Shown one piece after another: positions 54,648 to 63,400 of a DNA stretch of 64,000 bases; position 1 is the first letter of the stretch, and every line of letters begins with the position of its first letter. This DNA comes from a virus. The notes beneath the pieces are model-generated. The model was not told the DNA's origin and searched no databases. It saw only the letters and a program-made list of their open reading frames with translations. The DNA is taken from the IMG/VR virus record IMGVR_UViG_3300046656_000199, positions 1 through 64,000 of that record; one strand, given 5' to 3'. A program made the translations under genes and the position numbers.

Positions 54648-56094
54648 GTTCGTGCGCTCGGCCTGGCACGTTATCGAACCGACAACGCCGCTGGTGTGGG
54701 GCTGGCATCTGGACGCGATCTGCGAGCATCTGGAGGCCATCAGCAGTCGGCGCCTGCGCGGTCTGCTCATCGAGGTGCCACCCCGTTCGTCGAAGTCGAC
54801 GATTGTCTCAGTTCTGTGGCCGGCGTGGGAATGGGCCTGTCGTCCCCAGACGAGACTTCTGACTGCGTCCTACGCGCTGAACCTCGCCATTCGCGACGCC
54901 CTGCGCTCGCGGCGGGTGATCGAGTCGCCGTGGTATCGCCAGCGCTGGGGTGGCCTGTTCACCCTGTCGGGCGATCAGAACGTCAAGTCGCGCTATGAGA
55001 ACGACCGAACTGGATACCGCATTGCCATCTCGGTCGATTCGGCCACTACGGGCGAGGGTGGCGATATCACGCTCATCGACGATCCGCACAACGTCGTTGA
55101 GGCCGAATCGGACGCTACGCGACAGGCAACCCTGCGCTGGCACGACGAGGCGTTCTACAACCGTCTCAACGATGCCAAGACCGGGGCGCGCATCATCATC
55201 GGCCAGCGTGTCCACACGGGCGACCTGATCGGCCACCTGCTGCCAAGCAACGAGTTTGAGGAGCTGCGCATCCCCGAGGAGTTCGAGGCATCCCAGCGCT
55301 GCGCGACGGCGATGGGATGGTCCGACCCGCGCCAGAACGATGGCGATCTGCTCCGTCCCGAGCGATTCGGTCCTGTCGAGGTTGCCAAGGCGAAGTCACG
55401 TCTCGGCGCCTACGGCTACGCCTCGCAGTACCAGCAGCGTCCCGTGCCTCGTGCCGGCGGCCTGTTCAAGCGTGAGTGGTTCCGCAGCGTGGAGAGCATC
55501 GCCGGTTCCGTCGCGGCCCGCGTGCGCTTCTGGGATCTGGCCGCGTCTAAAACGGGGGACTACACAGTCGGCGCCCTGATCGCGCGCACGTCGGAGAACA
55601 GGTTTTACATCGAACATGTCGTGCGCGGTCGCTGGTCGCCGCGCGAACGCGACGCCGTCCTGCTCCAGACGGCCCGGCAGGACGGTTGCGAGGTTCGCAT
55701 CTGGATCGAGCAGGAGCCAGGCAGCGCCGGGCTGAGCCTCGTCGATTCACTGGTGCGTCTGCTCATCGGTTTCCCCGTCCAGGGAGAACGGCCGACCGGC
55801 GACAAGATCGTGCGGGCATCGCCGCTGTCGTCGCAATTCGAGGTCGGCAACGTGCTGCTCGTGGCGGGCGAATGGAACAAGGACTTCGTCGATGAGTTCT
55901 GCCTGTTCCCGACCGGCCCCCATGACGATCAGGTCGACGCCGCCGCTGGAGCGTTCAACAAGGCGGCCGCGCTGTTCGGCGGCGACTGGACCTACAACCC
56001 GCATCCCGACTCGCTGAGCCTCGTCGAGAAAGCCCCCGCCGGGGTATTTCTTCCGGACGTGGGCGGGGATATGTACGCACCGAGGGATGACTAA
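54532..56094 (+). CDS. terL: Terminase large subunit
   Basis: 520 residues from ATG 54532; GTG 54607 is a likely alternative since residues 1-25 are Ser/Pro-rich. ATPase domain: Walker A-like PPRSSKST (83-90), Walker B LIDD (181-184). Nuclease domain: Asp335 (FWDLAASKTGDYT), Glu393 (WIEQEPGSAG), Asp465/466 and Asp469 (PHDDQVDA). This is a T4/Mu-type two-domain motor that packages and cuts DNA. Confidence 0.9.
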   Translation: MNSTSRNSRTTSSPPSPPSLPSPTLVEIEVEQCRRSLARFVRSAWHVIEPTTPLVWGWHLDAICEHLEAISSRRLRGLLIEVPPRSSKSTIVSVLWPAWEWACRPQTRLLTASYALNLAIRDALRSRRVIESPWYRQRWGGLFTLSGDQNVKSRYENDRTGYRIAISVDSATTGEGGDITLIDDPHNVVEAESDATRQATLRWHDEAFYNRLNDAKTGARIIIGQRVHTGDLIGHLLPSNEFEELRIPEEFEASQRCATAMGWSDPRQNDGDLLRPERFGPVEVAKAKSRLGAYGYASQYQQRPVPRAGGLFKREWFRSVESIAGSVAARVRFWDLAASKTGDYTVGALIARTSENRFYIEHVVRGRWSPRERDAVLLQTARQDGCEVRIWIEQEPGSAGLSLVDSLVRLLIGFPVQGERPTGDKIVRASPLSSQFEVGNVLLVAGEWNKDFVDEFCLFPTGPHDDQVDAAAGAFNKAAALFGGDWTYNPHPDSLSLVEKAPAGVFLPDVGGDMYAPRDD

Positions 56095-56136
56095 CCGTTT
56101 TGCCCATCCTGTTCGCCCCGTGCTACCCTGCCCCGC

Positions 56137-57627
56137 ATGGCGCCGGCTCCCTCACCACCGTTCCGCTACCGTGTCGCAGGAGACTCGTTCCCCGGCTCGG
56201 CCCCTGCCGCCGGCAACGTCGCCCTGCCGTCGCTCGGCCATGCTCAGCATGTGCAGGACATGGAGCGGCAGGAGGACCGCTACGGCGAGCAGATCCGCAG
56301 CGGGCCGTCGATCAAGCTGCCCGCCTTCCTGCCCTACTTCGACGATCAGACCGGCGAGACGCAGCAGGCACGCCTCGCCTACCGGCGGATGATCGCCGAC
56401 CCCAATTGCAAGGCCGCCCTCCTCGGCCAGATCCTCGACGTGGCCGCCCTGGATCTGCAAGTCAACCCCGCCGACAAGAAGAACGAACGCGATCAGGAGG
56501 TTGCCAAGTTCGTCAAGTGGAACCTCTTCCAGCGCCTCGGCGGGGGCGTCCCCGAGCTGTGCTGGTCCATCCTCAGCGGTGGTTGCATCGACGGCTTCTC
56601 CGTGTGCGAGAAGGTGCTCGCCCAGGAGGAGCGCGGCCGCTACAAGGGCAAGTTGGTGATCGACCGCCTGAAGGCCAAGGATGTGTTGAACGATATCGTG
56701 CTGGAGCAGGATGAGTACCGCAACATCGTCGGTATCCGTGGTCTTCGCTGGAACGCGGGCGCGTATTTCGACCCGAACGATTTCTTGATCTACCGGCACC
56801 TGCCGCTGTACGAATCGCCGACGGGCATGTCCGCGTACCGGGCCGTGTACTCCCGCTACTGGATGCTCGACACGATCCTGAAGCTCCGCGCCCGCATGCT
56901 GGAGACGAAGACCATCCCGATTGTGTGGGGCACCTACCAGACCCCGAGTCAGCAGACCGCTCTCGAATCCATGCTGGCCAACCTCAAGAGCCGCAATTGG
57001 GTCAGCGTCCCCGAGGGTGTGCAGATCGATGTACTGAGCCTCGCCGGGGCTGCCGACGATGTGTTCCAGAAGGCCATCGACTCGCTCAAGCATGACATCT
57101 TCCTCGGCGTGCAGTTCGCCACCCTCCAGAGTCTCGAAGGCATCACGCACGACGCCGCGGGCAACTCGCAGGTGCATCGCTCGACGGCGGACCTCGGCGT
57201 GTGGTATCTGGCCGCGACCGTGACCGCCCTGCTCAACGACCGCCAGCATGGACTCATCAAGGGACTGGTCGACCTGAACTACGTCGTCGAGGAGTATCCG
57301 CAGGCCACCCTGTCCGCCGCTGACGTCAACGAACTGGCGCAGGAGTGGCAGATCGACCAGGGCTTGCACGGTGCCGGCGTGGATCTGTCGAAGGAGGAGT
57401 TGTACGAGCGCTACAATCGCCGCCCGCCCATCGACGAAGGCGACCGGCTGGCAGGGCAGAGCGGCGCGTCTCCAACTGGAGACAAGGGCCAGCAGCCCGG
57501 TGGCGGTCTGCCGTTCGCCGACGTGGACGCGACCACGACAGTGAACGGCAAGGAGGAGGTGCAGGCTCCGGCCGCGCCCTTTCGCGGATTCTCCGAAAGC
57601 GGATGGGCTGCCTACCTCAACGGCTGA
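56137..57627 (+). CDS. Portal protein, DUF935 (Mu gp29-like)
   Basis: 496 residues from ATG 56137. Fits DUF935 portals: ILDVAALDLQVNPADKK, RGLRWNAGAYFDPNDFLIYRH, PSQQTALESMLANLKSRNW, then the helix LKHDIFLGVQFATLQSLEG and HRSTADLGVWYL near the C-terminal third. Forms the DNA channel at one vertex. The last residues, FSESGWAAYLNG, echo the EGW-x-AYL motif in the following proteins. Confidence 0.85.
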   Translation: MAPAPSPPFRYRVAGDSFPGSAPAAGNVALPSLGHAQHVQDMERQEDRYGEQIRSGPSIKLPAFLPYFDDQTGETQQARLAYRRMIADPNCKAALLGQILDVAALDLQVNPADKKNERDQEVAKFVKWNLFQRLGGGVPELCWSILSGGCIDGFSVCEKVLAQEERGRYKGKLVIDRLKAKDVLNDIVLEQDEYRNIVGIRGLRWNAGAYFDPNDFLIYRHLPLYESPTGMSAYRAVYSRYWMLDTILKLRARMLETKTIPIVWGTYQTPSQQTALESMLANLKSRNWVSVPEGVQIDVLSLAGAADDVFQKAIDSLKHDIFLGVQFATLQSLEGITHDAAGNSQVHRSTADLGVWYLAATVTALLNDRQHGLIKGLVDLNYVVEEYPQATLSAADVNELAQEWQIDQGLHGAGVDLSKEELYERYNRRPPIDEGDRLAGQSGASPTGDKGQQPGGGLPFADVDATTTVNGKEEVQAPAAPFRGFSESGWAAYLNG

Positions 57628-57628
57628 C

Positions 57629-58960
57629 GTGGCTCCGGCGGGACCGGACGGCGCGAAGATCGCCGAACTACTCCGCACGTCGCTGCGCGTCGGCACGGCC
57701 ACGCTCGGCGAACTGACGGGCGCGGCGGTCAAGCGATTGCTGGAGAAGGGCAACGCGGGCAAGGCGAAGCGGCTGTTCGACGATGCGGAGCGAAAGCAAT
57801 TAGCTCGTTTAATCGGGGCCACCAATGCGGCGGGCGAATTGTTGGGCCGTTCGCGGGTTCGTCTCCGCATGGAGAAGGTGCAAAAGCACGACGAGCAGTT
57901 CAGCGTCTTCGACGATGCCAGCCCCATTCATCCCATGGCGCCGATCGAGGCTCTCAGTTACTTCAAGAGGCTGGTGCCAACGCTCAACCTTGATCCGCAG
58001 GACTTTGCCACCGACATCGGCCAAAGTGCCTTCACCATTGCGGGTATCACCGAGGAGTCGTTGCTCGAACGTATTCAGGAGATCATCGCGAACGCGCTGG
58101 CGACGGGAGGCGACAAGGCTGTCGTTCCGAGCGTTGACGAGATTCTCAACGAGGCCGGTCTGAGTCCCCGCAATCCGCAGCGGGCAGAAATGATCGTGCG
58201 AACGAACATGATGAAAGCCGTTTCGGAAGGCGTCACTCGCGAGATGCAAGACCCCGATGTCGCCGACTACTTCCCGGCCTGGATGTACAGCGGAGTTCGT
58301 GACGGTCGACAGGGCAAGGACCACGAACAGCACTTCGACAAGTATTTCCCGAACAGCGTCACGTTCGACGAGGTGCGCGGGCCGCGCGTGTTCAACTGCC
58401 GCTGCGTGCAAATTCCCATCGACAAGCACACCTGGGCCGACCTGCAAGCGCGGGGCACGCGATTCGCGTCGTTCGCCGAGGCGCCCGTCCCCGCCGTCGA
58501 GCAGAATCGCCCGTGGACGTGTGGCCCTGCCGCCCTCGTCGCCGTGCTGAGCCGCTACGATCGCACCGTGGACGAGGCCGATGTCAGCCGCACGCTGGGC
58601 ACGACGGAGGAAGCCGGCACGTCACCCGAGCAGATGGAAGCCGGGGCGCGCTCGCTCGGTCTCGACGTGGAGGCGTTGCACGGCATGACCACGCCGCAAC
58701 TGGAGCGGGCCATCATCATGGGTCAACCGGTGATCGCCTGCGTCCAGATGCACGGGGACGCGGCAGCAATGGCCGACGAGGAAGCAGGGCACTGGATAAT
58801 CTTCACAGGTAGGCATCGCGGTACGCTCGACTGCATGGATCCGGCCACGGGTGAGACGGCGGAGATCGCGAAGGCCGACCTGCCACGGGTGTGGCGCGAC
58901 CGGGACGCGGAGGGGATGCCGTTCAGGAGATACGGGTTGGTGGTGAGGGGCACGTCATGA
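57629..58960 (+). CDS. Mu F-like head morphogenesis protein fused to a C39-peptidase-like domain
   Basis: 443 residues from GTG 57629. Residues 60-280 match the Mu gpF/SPP1 gp7-like minor head protein (RAEMIVRTNMMKAVSEGV, HEQHFDKYFPNSVTFDEVRGPRVFNCRC). From about 290 a papain-fold C39-type domain begins: Cys298 in WTCGPAALVAVL, His388 in GHWIIFTG, and Asp404 in CMDPATG, in the expected order. C39 domains usually cleave after double glycine. Overlaps the next gene by ATGA. Confidence 0.8.
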   Translation: MAPAGPDGAKIAELLRTSLRVGTATLGELTGAAVKRLLEKGNAGKAKRLFDDAERKQLARLIGATNAAGELLGRSRVRLRMEKVQKHDEQFSVFDDASPIHPMAPIEALSYFKRLVPTLNLDPQDFATDIGQSAFTIAGITEESLLERIQEIIANALATGGDKAVVPSVDEILNEAGLSPRNPQRAEMIVRTNMMKAVSEGVTREMQDPDVADYFPAWMYSGVRDGRQGKDHEQHFDKYFPNSVTFDEVRGPRVFNCRCVQIPIDKHTWADLQARGTRFASFAEAPVPAVEQNRPWTCGPAALVAVLSRYDRTVDEADVSRTLGTTEEAGTSPEQMEAGARSLGLDVEALHGMTTPQLERAIIMGQPVIACVQMHGDAAAMADEEAGHWIIFTGRHRGTLDCMDPATGETAEIAKADLPRVWRDRDAEGMPFRRYGLVVRGTS

Positions 58961-59874
58961 ACAAGCCGCAGGCACGCGCCGTCATGATGAGCGAGGGCTG
59001 GACTGCCTACCTCGAACGCTTCTGCGGCGGGGCGGGTAGCAAACGCCCCGGCCCGTGTCCCAAGGGCGTACACAATGCCCACATCGCCAGCGGGGCGCGG
59101 CTGAACGCCGCCAAACACAATCTCGGCAGAGCGCAGGCACGCCACGAGCAGCACGGCACCGAGGCGACGAGCCTCGCCCTGTCGCGTGCTCGCTTGCTGC
59201 ACACGGCTCAGCAGCGGGCGCACGCCGTGGCCACGAAGCAGGCGCAGGCAGCCGGGGCGAAGCCGCCCATCGCCGCGGGGCATCTGCCGAAGGCGAAGCG
59301 GGCGAGCCGGGCACTGCTGACGCCGGAGAAGCGGAAGGAGATCCGGGCGAAGTTGGCGGCAACAAATCTGAATAAAAAGACAAATGATAGTAAAACAGAC
59401 TTGACTACTACTGCGAAGAATGATACGATACCTCCGGTGGCAACGAAACCCGAACCGGAGGCGAAGAAAGTGGAAACCACAAAGATCGGTCTTGAACCGG
59501 CGGCACGATCCAAGGACGCCAATCAATGGCTGAATGACATGGAACTTCCGGCTGGTGTCCTGCAAACGAAGCCGACAAATCTGATCGGCGAACGTATCCA
59601 TCTGGACGACGGCAGTTCGTTCGTCATCGCTCCCGATGGGGCGGTCTGGAAGTTCTGGCCGGGGGCTGGCCCGAAGGATGAACAGGTCGTCGATATGGAC
59701 GGGGTAAAGGGTCGCGCCGTCCGATCAGAGTCGACCGATGGGCACCGCAACCACCTCCGCGAACTGGCGTCGAAGGCACCGAAGCCGCCGAAGCAGAAAC
59801 CGGCAAAGGGCAACTCAGGCTACCGTGGCAATGCTCACCCGGAGTCGATCCCTGGCATGGGAAAGGATGACTGA
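58957..59874 (+). CDS. Head-region protein with PGPCP module
   Basis: 305 residues from ATG 58957. Near the start: EGWTAYLERFCGGAGSKRPG then PCPKG, one copy of a module found again in the giant protein downstream. A long basic Ala-rich helix follows (about 45-150), a Thr/Lys-rich linker whose DNA (59365-59440) is AT-rich compared with the rest, and a compact end domain (IGERIHLDDGSSFVIAPDGAVWKFWPG). Unknown function, probably virion-associated. Confidence 0.6.
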   Translation: MNKPQARAVMMSEGWTAYLERFCGGAGSKRPGPCPKGVHNAHIASGARLNAAKHNLGRAQARHEQHGTEATSLALSRARLLHTAQQRAHAVATKQAQAAGAKPPIAAGHLPKAKRASRALLTPEKRKEIRAKLAATNLNKKTNDSKTDLTTTAKNDTIPPVATKPEPEAKKVETTKIGLEPAARSKDANQWLNDMELPAGVLQTKPTNLIGERIHLDDGSSFVIAPDGAVWKFWPGAGPKDEQVVDMDGVKGRAVRSESTDGHRNHLRELASKAPKPPKQKPAKGNSGYRGNAHPESIPGMGKDD

Positions 59875-60148
59875 AATGGACGCCTTTCTCCTCGCCATGC
59901 TCGACGCTCCCGATGATGCGACGCCGCGATGTGTGCTGACCGACTGGTTGGAAGAGCGCGACCAGTCCGACCTCGCCCGATGCTTGCGCAGCAATTGCGA
60001 TCTCATCGTTGAGCCGCGCGGCCGCGGCGTGTTCGTCGGCTTCGCTTTCCCTGATGGTGCCGAGCAAGACGTTCGGCACTGTCCCGGCTATGCGGAGCTG
60101 ACGGCGCAACTGGCCCATCTGGAAATGAGGCGCCGCCTTGCCGCCTAA
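59867..60148 (+). CDS. TIGR02996-type planctomycete protein
   Basis: 93 residues from ATG 59867 (MTEMDAFLLAML; ATG 59876 is in frame). AFLLAMLDAPDDATPR and CVLTDWLEERDQSDLARCLR match the TIGR02996 domain (repeat-companion type), which is characteristic of Gemmata-like planctomycetes. Strong hint at the host. It sits inside the head operon, overlapping the gene before and after. Confidence 0.75.
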   Translation: MTEMDAFLLAMLDAPDDATPRCVLTDWLEERDQSDLARCLRSNCDLIVEPRGRGVFVGFAFPDGAEQDVRHCPGYAELTAQLAHLEMRRRLAA

Positions 60149-60350
60149 ACGATCCTTCGCCTCTGCCCTTCGCGCCGTCCTGAACGCAGAGGGCATCAGC
60201 GTCTATGAACTGGCTCAGCGCTGCGGCGTGTCGCGTCAACTGCTCGGCTCGTACCTCAATGACGGCGCCGCCCCATCCTTCGCCAACGTGCTGAAGATCG
60301 CCGAAGCACTCGGCGTGACGGCGAACGATCTGGCCTATCGGCCGGAATGA
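60138..60350 (+). CDS. Xre-type HTH protein inside the head operon
   Basis: 70 residues from TTG 60138, overlapping the previous stop. EGISVYELAQRCGVSRQLLG, SYLNDGAAPSFANVLKIAE and LGVTANDLAYRPE form a complete HTH. Unusual location between head genes; may regulate late genes or be a moron with the TIGR02996 gene. Confidence 0.75.
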   Translation: MPPKRSFASALRAVLNAEGISVYELAQRCGVSRQLLGSYLNDGAAPSFANVLKIAEALGVTANDLAYRPE

Positions 60351-60442
60351 GCCGACGGCAATCACTTCTCAGGCTGGCGGGGCAACTCGCCGGCCTTCCT
60401 CCATTTTGACGCCCCCCGCGTCCGCGTGGCATCGTGGCGGCC

Positions 60443-63400
60443 ATGCCACTCGACACGGGGACAAGCCGGGACGCTGTAAGCAGCAACATCCGCACAGAAG
60501 TTGCTGCGGGAAAGCCGCAGAAGCAAGCGGTGGCAATCGCCCTGTCGAAAGCGGGGCTGTCCAAGGCCGCCGAACGCCGCGCTTACCTGATGGAGCACGG
60601 GTGGGGCAAGTACGTCGAGAAATTCTGCCAGGAAGGGACAAACAAGGGCAAGCCTGGCCCGTGTCCGAAAACAGGTGGAGCAACGCCAGGAAAACCGGCT
60701 GACAGTGCAACCAGGCCGGCAGCGAAGAAAACCGCCGCCCGCCGCAAGCCGAAGGCCACGCCGGATAGCGTTCACGCCTCGATCGCACACGTCCTGTCCA
60801 ATCCGAGCGCGATCACGCCCGAGGCAACGACGTCGGTTGTGTCGGACCTGTCCTCGCTCACCATTCCGCAGATGAAAGACATTCATGCGCGTCTTGGAGG
60901 CGTCGGCAAGTTGACGGGCAAAAAGGCGGAACTGGCCCAGAAGATCGCAGATGCGGCTATCACTTCCGTCAAGGCTGGATCGAAGACGTCGGCAGCGCCC
61001 GAGTCAGTTGCTGATACACGAAAACGACTCGGCTATGATACGGGTACGCCGCCAGCCTCAACGTCATCGACATCAACCCGCACTGTTAAGCGTGGCGGCG
61101 AACCGCCGCAAACTGCGGGAGGATTCTCGCTCGACTCGTCGCGGGGCTTTCTCTTCAACACGATGACGTCTCTCCTCAAGGGCTTTGACGAACATCCTAA
61201 CGAGGTCGAGGGGCGCGAAGCCATCATTCACGCCGCTCTGCAACTCGCGGCGATGGGCGACGCAGGCAAACCGGCGCTCGACGTGCTGGCGCAGGTACTC
61301 CAGCGGCAACCCGAACAGAACGTCGATCAGCATTGCGAACCGGGAACGCCGCAAGCAAAACCGGGGCCGTGTGCAACGTCGGGACAGGCCATTGAGAGCA
61401 TCGCCGCCAAATTCCCCGGCAGCGAGAGCATGGGCAAGGACGAAGTAGTCATACCAAACGGTGACGGCCGATACATCTCTCTTGAATCGTCCCAGAAATA
61501 TGGCGGACCAGCGAATGGCGTGCACATTGGTTTCTTTCAAGAAACCCCCGGAGGCGATCAGGACTTCGACAAAAACAACAAGAAACTTCAGCCCGGCACC
61601 ATTGACCTGATGCGCAAACTATCCGGTGTTCTCGGCGAACTGGAAACGGCAAAGACGCCGGCGTCCTACAAGGCCGAGCCGAAGCGAGCCGCTTTGTACG
61701 AGAAGATTTTCCGCCGTCGTGGTTGGACGCTAACGACATCCAAACGCGGCAACGATAAGACGTTCGCCGTCTGGCAACCACCTGCTTATCCATCGTCCCA
61801 CGCTGAACGCAGCGCCTACATGATGGAGCACGGCTGGGGCAAGTACGTCGAGCGGTACTGCGACCACGGGCCGAACGCTCACAAGCCGGGACCGTGCCCG
61901 GACGAGGGTGGGGGATCTTTCGAGACAGTCCCCGGCGGACACAAGGGCACCGAGAGAGCGAATACTGCAACAAGGGCAGCGGTGGAAGCCAGTGCCAAAG
62001 CGAACGCTTCTGGATCTGCCGCCGATCACCGGATGGCTGCCAGGCGCCATCGGGCGGCACAGGAAGCCCACTGGAAAGAAGGCGACGAAGCCGGCGTCCA
62101 TTACACGAAGACGATGGGGCGCAAGGATCCCGAGACGGTAGCCCTGGCTGCCGATCTTCTTCGCCGCACGAACGCCCACGACGCATTGCACAAAGCACAT
62201 CAGAACGCCTACGAGACGCACAAGGCGGCGATGCGTGCCGCACTGAAAAGCGAAGGTGGCCAGCACGCCGAACAACGCTACTGCGACCACGGGCCGAACG
62301 AGCACAAGCCGGGGCCGTGCCCGGATGAGGGGAGCGGATCGACGCCGACTCCGACGCCGGCCGCAACCTCTGCCACGCCTGCCGCTGGCCCGAAGGAGTT
62401 ACCGAAGGGGACGCTTTTCGAGCATTCCAAGAACGCTGTCGACCAGCAGCACCAGAATATGTCGGTACTGCTGGCCAAGATGGTCAAGGGCGAGTACGTC
62501 CCCGAAGACGTCGTCAGCGACGCCAAACACTACACGAACAACGCACTCGCTCGCAATGACAAGGGCTGGAACGGACGCTTTAGCGCCTACGCCGCCAACG
62601 CCAAACACTACTTCCCGCCCGAGGCATTTCAATCCGAGGAGTGGGGCAAGGTCAAGCAGGCGTTTCGCGATGCCCGCGACGCCAACGCTCAGCACATCAG
62701 CGATCTCGGCGAACACGTCGCCCATCTCGGCGAGTATGCCCAGAAGAGCGGCAATACCAAGATCAAGCAGAACAGCGATGACGCGCAGTTTCTCGGACGT
62801 GAAAAAACGGCAGCCTACGCCACCGCCGTGAAGGAACAGGAGAAAATCTACGCCGCCCTGAACGCACTCGAAAAGAAGTTTCCACGCAGCAAGCCAACCG
62901 GTCGGCACCTGTACGCCGAACGCTTCTCCGAAGGCAGCAGCCAACTCCGCGATGTCGAGGTCTTCCCCGAGGGCACCCACCGCGGCAAGCCATATTCCCT
63001 CGCCGACCTGCACGACATGGCCATCAACTTCAACCGCTACTCGGCGGGCAAAAAGCCGTGGGTGCGCGTGCCTGCCGTGCTCGGTCATGAGGAGACGCAG
63101 GAATATCTCGAGCGCTCCGACCTGCCCGCCGCGGCCTGGGGCGCGAAAGCCTACGTTGGCAAGGGCACCGATCCCGACGGCAAGCCGATCAATGTCCTCA
63201 AGATGAATTTCACGGACGTGCCGCAGAAGGTGGCGAGGCTCATCAAGGGCCGCCGCTACCGTACCGTTTCCGCCGAAGTCTACGACGACATCCCCGAGGG
63301 TCTACCAGGCGCCGGCACAAAAACGAAGATGCTTCGGCGCGTGGCATTTCTGGGCGGCGACATTCCGCAATGCAAGTCGATCGACGAATTGCCCATGCCC

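Noticed and set aside
56152-57927. Long open frame on the minus strand (about 590 codons) opposite the portal gene
   Set aside because: Antisense shadow caused by GC-rich codon bias; the + strand frame is a clear DUF935 portal and the minus product has no recognisable motif.
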